64,000 nt of DNA from an uncultured Oscillospiraceae bacterium (GTDB lineage: Bacteria > Bacillota > Clostridia > Oscillospirales > Oscillospiraceae). The translations under genes were made by a program, and so were the position numbers. The stretch spans positions 1 to 64,000 of the forward strand of contig CAKUBI010000004.1 of the NCBI GenBank assembly GCA_934636865.1, written 5' to 3'. Below, piece after piece: positions 44,338 through 51,705 of this stretch (the first letter of the stretch is position 1; each line of letters starts with the position of its first letter). The notes under the pieces are model-generated. The model was given only the letters and a program-made list of their open reading frames with translations, had not been told where the DNA came from and did no database searches.

Positions 44338-45500
44338 TTTCCCTCCGCTTTGTCGTTTTCCAGCTTGAGCTTTCGCGCCTGCTGCAAATAGAGCGCCGCC
44401 TTCGCTTCCTCCACCTCGTCCTGCAAATTGATATCCTCCCAGTCCACCTCAAACCGGCAGCCATAGCCGTGCATCCGCAGCCACAGCGCGCAGACGCGCC
44501 CCACCGCCGGCTCGAGCGTGCGCCGCAGCGCCGTGATCTCGCTTGTCAGCATATCCGCCTGCTGCGCGCTCATCCGCTCGGTGGACGACCAGCTCAGCCC
44601 CAGCATAAACGGCGGCAGCCCCGTTTTTGCCACCAGCTGCTCGAGGATCTGCCGCACCGGTGCCTCGCTGTCAAGGATCTGGCTGTCCGCGCCGATCGCC
44701 CGGATCGACACATCCCCCACCGACACAAAGTCTCTCACGCTGCCGTCCCGGCTCTCCTGCATCGCCCGCGACCACTCTCCCGCGATCTGCTCGGCGCGCT
44801 CCTGCGCAAGCGCGCGGTCCAGCTCCTCGCCCTGCGGCTTATACGTCACCGCGAAGCGCACGTTGCCGCAGCGCTCCCAGTTTTTCCCCATCGCGTCGTA
44901 GATCTTGAGCAGCAGCCCCGTCAGATACGGCATCGAGCGCAGCATCGATACCCCGTAAGGATGTCCCGCCTCCGGCTCGCGCGTCGTAAAGAGCAGCAGG
45001 TCCTGATACGGCAGCGGCACGCTGCGCCCGCATTCGTCCCGCCCGCAGAGAGAAAAGTCCATCGGGCTTTCGCCCTCCTGCACCTCCACCTGCTCCACGT
45101 CGCCGCACAGCACCGCCGCGATCTCGCGCCCCTCCGCGTCCGGCACGATCTCGCCCACCGCGCGCCCGCAGGTCAGAAGCGAGTCGAGGTAGCCGTCCAG
45201 AAACGCCTGGATGCCCCGCTGCCCTCTGCCCGCCGGCACCTCGCGCAGAAAGTGCGCAAGCGCACGCTCCGCCTCCGCGTCGCCGCAGCGCACCTTCACG
45301 CCGCCCGCCAGACGGATGAGCTTGCCGATGGCCGCGTCCACCACCGGCACCGCCTCGCGCACCGCGCGGTAAAGCGCCGTCTCCCCGTCGAGCAGCGGCA
45401 CATAGCGTTCAAACATGCCGAACGCGCTCCGCCCGCCCGATCGCAGCTGCACCGCCGCCTCGCCGCCCGTGCTTCTCTCCTTCTGAAAGCGTCTTTTCAT
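44334..45500 (-). CDS. Phage portal protein
   Basis: 388 residues. Family blocks: AVPVVDAAIGKLIRLAGG, GYLDSLLTCGRAVGEIVPD, YDAMGKNWERCGNVRFAVTY, and LPPFMLGLSWSSTERMS near the end. It makes the DNA-entry ring of the head. The start at 45500 follows AAGGAGAGGG; a longer frame overlapping terL is not used. A complete portal plus terminase argues that the element can package DNA, unlike tailocins. Confidence 0.9.
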   Translation of the reverse strand: MKRRFQKERSTGGEAAVQLRSGGRSAFGMFERYVPLLDGETALYRAVREAVPVVDAAIGKLIRLAGGVKVRCGDAEAERALAHFLREVPAGRGQRGIQAFLDGYLDSLLTCGRAVGEIVPDAEGREIAAVLCGDVEQVEVQEGESPMDFSLCGRDECGRSVPLPYQDLLLFTTREPEAGHPYGVSMLRSMPYLTGLLLKIYDAMGKNWERCGNVRFAVTYKPQGEELDRALAQERAEQIAGEWSRAMQESRDGSVRDFVSVGDVSIRAIGADSQILDSEAPVRQILEQLVAKTGLPPFMLGLSWSSTERMSAQQADMLTSEITALRRTLEPAVGRVCALWLRMHGYGCRFEVDWEDINLQDEVEEAKAALYLQQARKLKLENDKAEGK

Positions 45501-45525
45501 CTTCGCCCTCTCCTTTTCGTTTTGT

Positions 45526-46779
45526 TCACCGTGCCGCGCGCTCCACCGCGCGCAGCGCGATTGCCCCGCCGCGGCTTCTCCCCGCGGCCGACATTGCAAA
45601 ATACCGCATCTCGTCCATCGCGTGATCTTTTTCCTTCCTCGGCCTGTCGCGCCCCTCGCCGCCGTCCTCCCAGCAGTACTGCGCGATCTCCCGGAGCGTA
45701 TTCTCGCACCCCCGGCAGATCACGATCTTCTTTCGCTTCAAAAGGTCCGCCGTCACCCGCAGCCCGTCGGCCACGTTGTTGTCCGCCCGGCTCACCGGAA
45801 AGCCCGCGCGCCTCACCGCCTCGATAAAGCTCGCCGCCGACGGGTCGATGATGACCTTTTCGACCGTCTCCCCCTCCGCAAACCGCTCAAGGTCCTCGAG
45901 ATACTCCGCGTCCGTTTTCTGCCGCCCCTCCCGCCGCGCGTCGTAGTAATACTCCCTCGCCCGGTACCACACGCCGTCCTTGAGCGCCCACAGCCCGAAG
46001 CTCATCGGGTTCACCGTCCCGTAGTCGATGGAGATGCGCACCCGCTCCCACGGCTTCTCCGGCGCATCCGCGCAGTATTCCTCGGGTGAGAAAAAGTCAT
46101 AGATGAGCCCCTTCGCCGCCACCCACTCGCCCAGGATGAACCGCCGGTAAAACGTCCCGCTGTACGCTCTTTCGTACCTTGCCCGGATGCGCGGCGAGAG
46201 CGAGGGATTGTCCTCCATCGTAAAGTGCAGGTACAGCGCCCCGCGCTCCTCCGCGCGCGATATCCACTCGCGGTAAAACCAGTGCTGCGGCCCCTCGGGG
46301 TTGCAGTTGAACCACAGCCTGCTGCCCGATACGCTGCACCGCGCCCCTGCCTGCTCCACGAACGATCTCGGCATCAGCGCCGCCTCGTCAAACAGCACCC
46401 CCGCCAGCGTAATGCCCTGGATGAGCGCCGCGCTCCCCTCGTCGCGCCCGCCGAAGAGGTAAAAGCGGTTCTCCCGTCCCCCGCAGCGCACGGCGAGCAG
46501 GTTCTCGCTGCGCTTTTCCTCGCAGCGGAAGCCCAGTCCCGCGAGCCACGGCAGGATCTCATGCAGCACGTTGCGCCGCAGCGAGACGATCGTTTTCCCG
46601 CACAGCGCGAACTGCTGCCCGTCAAAGCGCTGCATCGCCCACAGGAAAAAGCCGATCCCCATCGAGAGCGTCTTCCCGCTGCGCACCGCCCCGTCGCAGA
46701 TGATCGCGTCGAATTGCCGGTATTTCGGGCTCGCCCACCAGGTCATCGCCGTTTTCTGCCTGGCGGAAAATTTTTTCAC
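45526..46779 (-). CDS. Terminase large subunit, PBSX type (GTG start)
   Basis: 417 residues. ATPase domain with the P-loop GAVRSGKTLSMG and Walker B GVLFDEAAL, a WFNCNPEGPQHWFYREW motif, and the nuclease domain with RISIDYGTVNPMSFGLW and KVIIDPSAASF. These match the PBSX XtmB family. The start is GTG, overlapping the small-subunit stop as GTGA. Both ATPase and nuclease acidic residues appear intact. Confidence 0.94.
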   Translation of the reverse strand: MKKFSARQKTAMTWWASPKYRQFDAIICDGAVRSGKTLSMGIGFFLWAMQRFDGQQFALCGKTIVSLRRNVLHEILPWLAGLGFRCEEKRSENLLAVRCGGRENRFYLFGGRDEGSAALIQGITLAGVLFDEAALMPRSFVEQAGARCSVSGSRLWFNCNPEGPQHWFYREWISRAEERGALYLHFTMEDNPSLSPRIRARYERAYSGTFYRRFILGEWVAAKGLIYDFFSPEEYCADAPEKPWERVRISIDYGTVNPMSFGLWALKDGVWYRAREYYYDARREGRQKTDAEYLEDLERFAEGETVEKVIIDPSAASFIEAVRRAGFPVSRADNNVADGLRVTADLLKRKKIVICRGCENTLREIAQYCWEDGGEGRDRPRKEKDHAMDEMRYFAMSAAGRSRGGAIALRAVERAAR

Positions 46780-47090
46780 TCCCGCCAAGCGTCCCGCTCC
46801 TCTCCGGCCTGCTCCAGCGCCTGCAAAAATTCCTCCGTCTCGTCTCCGCCGCCGCTGCCCAGCAGCTCGCAGAGCGCGCACAGCGCCTTCACCCGATCCA
46901 CAAACTTGACCTCCACCGTGCCGTTTGCGCCCCGCTTGAACTCCGCCACCGCTGCAAGGTCCATCCGCCGGATCTTCTGCTCCGTCGCCTGTTCAAGATA
47001 CGCAAGCTCCACGCCGCCGTTCGTCTTTCCGAACGCGATCCTTTTCAGCGCCTCGATCACGTCCTCGCGCCGCACCTCCTGATTCCCCAT
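46776..47090 (-). CDS. Terminase small subunit
   Basis: 104 residues. VIEALKRIAFGKTNGGVELAYLEQ and FKRGANGTVEVKFVDRVKAL fit the DNA-recognition subunit of PBSX-type terminases. ATG at 47090 follows GGGGGGAT. It is short and lacks the N-terminal HTH commonly seen in XtmA, which may alter packaging specificity; this is tentative. First gene of the module. No clear sigma-A promoter was found between it and the upstream terminator; an inverted repeat TGCAC/GTGCA lies at 47148-47163. Confidence 0.75.
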   Translation of the reverse strand: MGNQEVRREDVIEALKRIAFGKTNGGVELAYLEQATEQKIRRMDLAAVAEFKRGANGTVEVKFVDRVKALCALCELLGSGGGDETEEFLQALEQAGEERDAWRE

Positions 47091-47181
47091 CGTATCCCCC
47101 CGTTCCGCGTTTCTCTTTTCAACCCATCCCCGCGCGCCCCGCTTTGTTGCACGTTCCGGTGCACGCTTTTCGTTTTCGCAT

Positions 47182-47222
47182 AAAAAAATCAGGGCGGACC
47201 GCCAAAAATGGCGGTCCGCCCT
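47182..47222 (-). terminator. Terminator after gph
   Basis: A 13-bp stem (47191-47203 with 47210-47222) and a seven-T run on the minus strand. It insulates the phage module from gph transcription. Confidence 0.92.
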
Positions 47223-47241
47223 GTTGCTTTTCTCTATTCTG

Positions 47242-47895
47242 TTAGTCTGCCAGCAGCAGCGCTTCGAGCTGCTTTGCATTGTCCGCGATGACCGTCGCGC
47301 CCGCTTCGATCACCGTCTCACGCGAGCGGAAGCCCCAGCTCACCGCGATGACCGGCAGCCCCGCGTTCAGTCCCGTCTGCACGTCCACCTCGCTGTCTCC
47401 GATGTACACCGCGCCCTCGTGCGGCATGCCCATCGCCTCAAGCGCCGCGTCCACCATGTCGGGATACGGCTTGCAGCGCCGCCCCTCCTTCGGGCCGATG
47501 GCGTAGTCCATCCGCTCGCCGAAGTACTCCCTGCTCAGCTTTTTCACCGCCTCGTCCGGCTTGTTTGATACCACCGCGATCTTCACGCCGTGCGCCCTGA
47601 GCGCGTCCAGCACCGCGAGCATCCCGTCGTAGACCTTTGTTTTCACCTTGCAGTGCGCCTCGTAATACGTGCGGAACCGGCAAAGCGCCTCCTGGATCGT
47701 TTCCTCCGCCGTCCCCTCGGGCACCGCGCGGCGGATGAGCTTTTCCGCCCCGTTGCCCACAAATCTACGCGTCTCCTCCAGGCTCCGCTCCGGGTACCCC
47801 ATCTCGCGCAGCACATGATTTGTGCTGTCGCGCAGGTCCTCGAGCGTGTCGAGCAGCGTGCCGTCCATATCGAAAAGGGCCGTTTTATATGCCAT
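47242..47895 (-). CDS. gph: HAD-family phosphatase, phosphoglycolate phosphatase-like
   Basis: 217 residues, HAD superfamily with cap domain. Motif I DMDGTLLDT, motif II VSNKPDE, motif III/IV IGDSEVDVQTG. Nearest to phosphoglycolate phosphatase (Gph/PpaX), but substrates in this family overlap and cannot be fixed from sequence. Start at 47895 chosen after AGAGGAAC. Confidence 0.85.
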   Translation of the reverse strand: MAYKTALFDMDGTLLDTLEDLRDSTNHVLREMGYPERSLEETRRFVGNGAEKLIRRAVPEGTAEETIQEALCRFRTYYEAHCKVKTKVYDGMLAVLDALRAHGVKIAVVSNKPDEAVKKLSREYFGERMDYAIGPKEGRRCKPYPDMVDAALEAMGMPHEGAVYIGDSEVDVQTGLNAGLPVIAVSWGFRSRETVIEAGATVIADNAKQLEALLLAD

Positions 47896-48000
47896 CCTTC
47901 GTTCCTCTTTTCTTTCGTTTTGCTCTTTTGCGGCCCTATTATAGCCGCCGAACGCACAAAGTTCAAGGGCAGATTCGCGCATATCTCTCCGTCTGTCCCC

Positions 48001-48029
48001 TTGCGCGTCCTCTTTCCCTTTGATATAAT
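48001..48029 (+). promoter_or_regulatory. Promoter of udp-racemase-thyA-dfrA
   Basis: TTGCGC (48001-48006), 17 bases, TATAAT (48024-48029), followed by a small AT-rich repeat and the udp ribosome site AAGGAGCG. Confidence 0.75.
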
Positions 48030-48065
48030 CTTTCTATCAATTTATAGATAAGGAGCGCTTTCACC

Positions 48066-48896
48066 ATGCACGAACTGGAACGTCTCTATCATATCCACTG
48101 TGCCCAGGGCGAGGTCGGCCGCTACGTCATCATGCCCGGCGACCCCGGCCGCTGCCCCTCCATCGCCGCGCTGTTCGACGATGCGCATCTCGTCGCGCAG
48201 AACCGTGAATATACCACCTACACCGGCACGCTGCTCGGCGAAAAGGTCAGCGTCTGCTCCACCGGCATCGGCGGCCCCTCCGCCTCCATCGCCATGGAGG
48301 AGCTGCATCAGCTCGGGGCCGACACCTTCATCCGCACCGGCACCTGCGGCGGCATCGACCTCAGCGTCAAGTCCGGCGATATCGTCGTCGCCACCGGCGC
48401 CATCCGCTACGAGCACACCTCGCTCGAATATGCCCCCATCGAGTTCCCCGCCGTCGCCGATTTCGACATCACCCTCGCCCTGCGCGAGGCGTCCCTCGCC
48501 CTCGGCTATCCCACCCACACCGGCGTCGTCCAGTGCAAGGACAGCTTCTACGGACAGCACTCCCCGGAAAAGAGCCCCGTCTATTACGAGCTCCTTCAGA
48601 AGTGGGAGAGCTGGAAGCGCCTCGGCGTCAAGGCGAGCGAGATGGAATCCGCCGCCATGTTCGTCGTCGCCGCCGCGCTCGGCTGCCGCTGCGGCTCCTG
48701 CTTCCACGTCGTCTGGAATCAGGAGCGTGAGAAGGCCGGCCTCGATCAGGACATGAGCGAGGATACCACCGCCTCCGTCAAGGTCGCCGTCGAGGGTCTC
48801 AAACGCATCATCCTGCGCGACCGCGAGCTTGCCGCCCTCCCCGAGAACGCGCAGAAGCTGCTTGAAAAGAAGGAAAAGGGGCTGCTCCATGAGTAA
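48066..48896 (+). CDS. udp: Uridine phosphorylase
   Basis: 276 residues, nucleoside phosphorylase family. Phosphate-binding [37 protein letters not shown] and the ribose-binding [11 protein letters not shown] are all present. Converts uridine to uracil and ribose-1-phosphate. First gene of a four-gene group with racemase, thyA and dfrA. Confidence 0.94.
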   Translation: MHELERLYHIHCAQGEVGRYVIMPGDPGRCPSIAALFDDAHLVAQNREYTTYTGTLLGEKVSVCSTGIGGPSASIAMEELHQLGADTFIRTGTCGGIDLSVKSGDIVVATGAIRYEHTSLEYAPIEFPAVADFDITLALREASLALGYPTHTGVVQCKDSFYGQHSPEKSPVYYELLQKWESWKRLGVKASEMESAAMFVVAAALGCRCGSCFHVVWNQEREKAGLDQDMSEDTTASVKVAVEGLKRIILRDRELAALPENAQKLLEKKEKGLLHE

Positions 48897-49590
48897 AAAG
48901 GTCATCGGCATCCTCGGCGGCATGGGCCCCCTCGCCACCGCCGACCTCTTCCAGAAGATCACCCTCCACACCGCCGCCGCCTGCGATCAGGACCATCCCC
49001 GCGTGTGCATCGACTCCAACACGGCTATCGCCGACCGCACCGCCGCCCTGCTCCACGGCGGGGCCGACCCCGTGCCCGAGATGGTCAAGAGCGCAAAGCG
49101 CCTTGAATCCATCGGCGCGGACCTGCTCATCATGCCCTGCAACACCGCCCACAACTTTTACGACGCGGTCGCGTCCTCGGTCTCCATCCCCGTTCTCCAC
49201 ATGATCGCCGCCACGCGCGACGCGCTTTTGTCCCGCGGCGTCAAGTGCGCGGGCCTTCTCGCGACTGACGGCACCGTGCAGACCGGCATCTACCAGCGCA
49301 CCTTCGAGGGCAGCGGCTTAACGCTCCTCACGCCGGGCAGCGCCGAGGATCAGGCCGCCGTCATGGACATCATCTACAACGGCGTCAAGGCCGGCGATCT
49401 CACGCATGACGCGTCCGCCTTCCGCGCCGCCTGTGGGCATCTGCTCGCGCGCGGGGCCGAGGTCCTCATCCTCGGCTGCACGGAGCTGCCCCCCGCGTTC
49501 GACATTTACCACCTCGATTACCCCCACATCGACCCCACGCTCGAGCTGGCGCTTGCCGCCATCCGCGCCGCGGGCTGTGAGACAAAGTAA
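48889..49590 (+). CDS. Aspartate/glutamate racemase family protein
   Basis: 233 residues, Asp/Glu racemase superfamily (RacD/YgeA group). The two catalytic cysteines lie in MPCNTAH and GCTELP, so a two-base racemisation is possible. N-terminal [11 protein letters not shown] is typical. It overlaps udp by 8 bases and precedes thyA by 10, so it is in the same operon. Substrate (aspartate, glutamate or other) unclear. Confidence 0.9.
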   Translation: MSKKVIGILGGMGPLATADLFQKITLHTAAACDQDHPRVCIDSNTAIADRTAALLHGGADPVPEMVKSAKRLESIGADLLIMPCNTAHNFYDAVASSVSIPVLHMIAATRDALLSRGVKCAGLLATDGTVQTGIYQRTFEGSGLTLLTPGSAEDQAAVMDIIYNGVKAGDLTHDASAFRAACGHLLARGAEVLILGCTELPPAFDIYHLDYPHIDPTLELALAAIRAAGCETK

Positions 49591-49600
49591 GGAGCCTCCC

Positions 49601-50431
49601 ATGAGCTACGCCGATCAGGTCTTTCGCGCCAACTGTCTTGACATTCTGCAAAACGGCGTGCGCGACGACGACCTCACCGTCCGTCCCTACTGGGAGGACG
49701 GCACGCCCGCCCACACCATCAAAAAATTCGGCCTTGTCAACCGCTACGATCTGCAAAAGGAGTTTCCCATCCTCACGCTCCGCCGCACATACCTCAAAAG
49801 CGCCGTGGACGAGCTCCTCTGGATCTGGCAGAAAAAGTCGAACAACGTCCATGATCTCTCCTCCCACATCTGGGACGCCTGGGCCGACGAGACCGGCTCC
49901 ATCGGCAAGGCCTACGGCTACCAGCTCGGCGTCAAGCACCAGTATCCGGAGGGCCTGTTCGATCAGGTGGACCGCGTGCTCTTCGACCTCAAGCACAACC
50001 CCGCCTCCCGCCGCATCCTGACAAGTCTTTACAATTTTGAGGACCTGCACGAGATGCACCTCTCCCCCTGCGCCTATTCCATGACCTTCAACGTCTCAAA
50101 CGGCACGCTCAACGCCATCCTGAACCAGCGCAGTCAGGATATGCTCGCTGCGAATAACTGGAACGTCTGCCAGTATGCGGTGCTCGTGCACATGTTCGCG
50201 CAGGTTTCAGGGCTCAGGGCAGGCGAGCTCGTCCACGTCATTGCCGACGCGCACATTTACGACCGCCATATCCCCATCATCGAAAAAATGCTCTCCGAGC
50301 CCGAGCATCCCGCGCCGGGCTTCACGCTCGATCCCGCCGTCACGGACTTTTACCGCTTCACGCCCGACAGCGTCCGTCTCGACGGATACGAATACAGCCC
50401 CTTTGAAGAGAAGATCCCCATTGCCATCTGA
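49601..50431 (+). CDS. thyA: Thymidylate synthase
   Basis: 276 residues. The catalytic cysteine is in LSPCAYSMTF (PC motif); RSQDMLAANNWNVCQYA is the conserved nucleotide/folate-binding block. Makes dTMP from dUMP using methylene-tetrahydrofolate. TAAGGAGCC precedes the start. Followed by dfrA, which regenerates tetrahydrofolate. Confidence 0.97.
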   Translation: MSYADQVFRANCLDILQNGVRDDDLTVRPYWEDGTPAHTIKKFGLVNRYDLQKEFPILTLRRTYLKSAVDELLWIWQKKSNNVHDLSSHIWDAWADETGSIGKAYGYQLGVKHQYPEGLFDQVDRVLFDLKHNPASRRILTSLYNFEDLHEMHLSPCAYSMTFNVSNGTLNAILNQRSQDMLAANNWNVCQYAVLVHMFAQVSGLRAGELVHVIADAHIYDRHIPIIEKMLSEPEHPAPGFTLDPAVTDFYRFTPDSVRLDGYEYSPFEEKIPIAI

Positions 50432-50485
50432 CGCTTTTCCCGCCGGACGCAAAATCCACTTTAGACAACCATGGAGCAAACCACT

Positions 50486-50959
50486 ATGACTGCTATCGTC
50501 TGCGTTTCAAAAAACTGGGGCATCGGCCGGGACGGCAAGCTGCTGTTCCGCATCTCCGCCGATCTCAGGCGCTTCAAGTCCCTCACCGTCGGCAAGACCG
50601 TCATTCTCGGCCGCAAGACGCTCGATACCTTCCCCGGCGGCAAGCCGCTCAAGGACCGCTGCAACATCGTCCTCTCCCACCGCGAGCTGGATATCCCCGG
50701 CGCGATCGTCGTCCACTCCTTCAGCGAAGCCGCCGCCCTCGCCGGGGACGATGCCGTTGTCATCGGCGGCGCCAGCGTCTACATGGCTCTGCTCGACCGC
50801 TGCGACCGCGTCTGCGTCACCCAGGTCGATGCCGAGGCCGAGGCCGACAGCTTCTTTCCCCGCCTCGACCGCAGCCCCGACTGGCACGTTGGTGCCGAAA
50901 GCGAGGAAATGGAGGAAAACGGCCTCAGGTTCCGCTTTATCGACTATGTCCGCAACTAA
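50486..50959 (+). CDS. dfrA: Dihydrofolate reductase
   Basis: 157 residues. AIVCVSKNWGIGRDGKLLF at the N-terminus, GKTVILGRKTL (NADPH phosphate site), VIGGASVY near the C-terminus. The ATG at 50486 has GGAG 9 bases upstream; an in-frame ATG at 50471 has no ribosome site. Last gene of the operon. Confidence 0.95.
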   Translation: MTAIVCVSKNWGIGRDGKLLFRISADLRRFKSLTVGKTVILGRKTLDTFPGGKPLKDRCNIVLSHRELDIPGAIVVHSFSEAAALAGDDAVVIGGASVYMALLDRCDRVCVTQVDAEAEADSFFPRLDRSPDWHVGAESEEMEENGLRFRFIDYVRN

Positions 50960-50961
50960 AA

Positions 50962-50991
50962 AAGAGAGCTCCGCTCGGAGCTCTCTTTTTT
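50962..50991. terminator. Bidirectional terminator between dfrA and the convergent gene
   Basis: A 9-bp stem (50964-50972 with 50977-50985) with T on one side and A on the other. Confidence 0.92.
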
Positions 50992-50994
50992 CTT

Positions 50995-51609
50995 TTAAAT
51001 CGCTTCGTTCCAGTAGATGAAGTCCGTCACGAGCTTTCCGTCCGCGCGGGTGTAGAGCCGGCCGTTTTCGGCGTAAAACGTCTCGTTCTCCTCGTCGCAC
51101 TCCACGTACCAGTGGAAGCGCCATACCGTTTCCTCGCCGTTTTCATCGCGGCCCTGCAGCCCGAAGCAGCTGACCTCGTTCAGCTCCCTGACGTTTTTTC
51201 CGATCCTGAGCGTCAGCGTGCAGACGACGCTTTTCATGCTTGCAGCATCCGCCGCGCTCTGCGCGTCGCCGAAGCTCTCCTCGGCGTCCCACGTCTCCGG
51301 CACCTTCAGCATAAACGCCGACGGCACGCCGCGGCCAGAATATCCGCCCAGCGCCGTCACCTTGTACCCGTGCACCTCATCGGGGACCGTGATGACCGCG
51401 CCGTCCTCCCCGTCCCACTCGGCGTCCGCCGCAAAGGTCTGCCGCGTCAGGGGATTCCGGTAATAGCGCAGTCCGTCCGTATCGTCCCAGTCCGCCGCGC
51501 GGTATCCCCACGCGCCGCTCAGCATCCAGAAGAGGAACCCGGCCGCTACCGCAATGAGCGCGACCGGCAGCGCGATCGCTGCCGCTTTCCCCGCTTTTTT
51601 CTCTGTCAT
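50995..51609 (-). CDS. Single-pass membrane-anchored protein of unknown function
   Basis: 204 residues. An N-terminal membrane helix (about 10-32, AAIALPVALIAVAAGFLFWML) and a beta-rich extracellular domain with many Trp/Tyr (WGYRAADWDDTDGLRYYRNP). No family recognised. Start at 51609 follows AAAGGAGC. Divergent from recG. Confidence 0.75.
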   Translation of the reverse strand: MTEKKAGKAAAIALPVALIAVAAGFLFWMLSGAWGYRAADWDDTDGLRYYRNPLTRQTFAADAEWDGEDGAVITVPDEVHGYKVTALGGYSGRGVPSAFMLKVPETWDAEESFGDAQSAADAASMKSVVCTLTLRIGKNVRELNEVSCFGLQGRDENGEETVWRFHWYVECDEENETFYAENGRLYTRADGKLVTDFIYWNEAI

Positions 51610-51642
51610 GACAATGCTCCTTTCTGCGTATTGCAAAGGGTC

Positions 51643-51671
51643 TTTTCATTTTCTTCCGTTTTGATTATAAT
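51643..51671 (+). promoter_or_regulatory. Promoter of recG
   Basis: TTTTCA (51643-51648), 17 bases, TATAAT (51666-51671). Confidence 0.65.
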
Positions 51672-51705
51672 AGATAAATACGACATTTGTAAAGGGGGTG
51701 CGCGC

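Larger units (their letters stand above)
32782..47090 (-). mobile_element. PBSX-like contractile phage late module without early genes
   Basis: Twenty-four tightly packed minus-strand genes run in phage late order: terminase small and large, portal, protease, capsid, connectors, sheath, tube, tail chaperones, short tape-measure candidate, LysM hub, baseplate, holin-like and endolysin. Many neighbours overlap by ATGA. There is no integrase, excisionase, repressor, antirepressor, replication or recombination gene, no obvious att repeat and no recognisable tail fibre. It is bordered by chromosomal metabolic genes and by hairpins at 32741-32773 and 47182-47222. The base composition looks like that of the host. 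This resembles PBSX and gene transfer agents more than an active prophage. Confidence 0.9.

Noticed and set aside
32600..47200. Attachment-site direct repeats at the ends of the phage module
   Set aside because: Reading both borders by eye gave no convincing repeat of useful length; a computed search could still find one outside this window.
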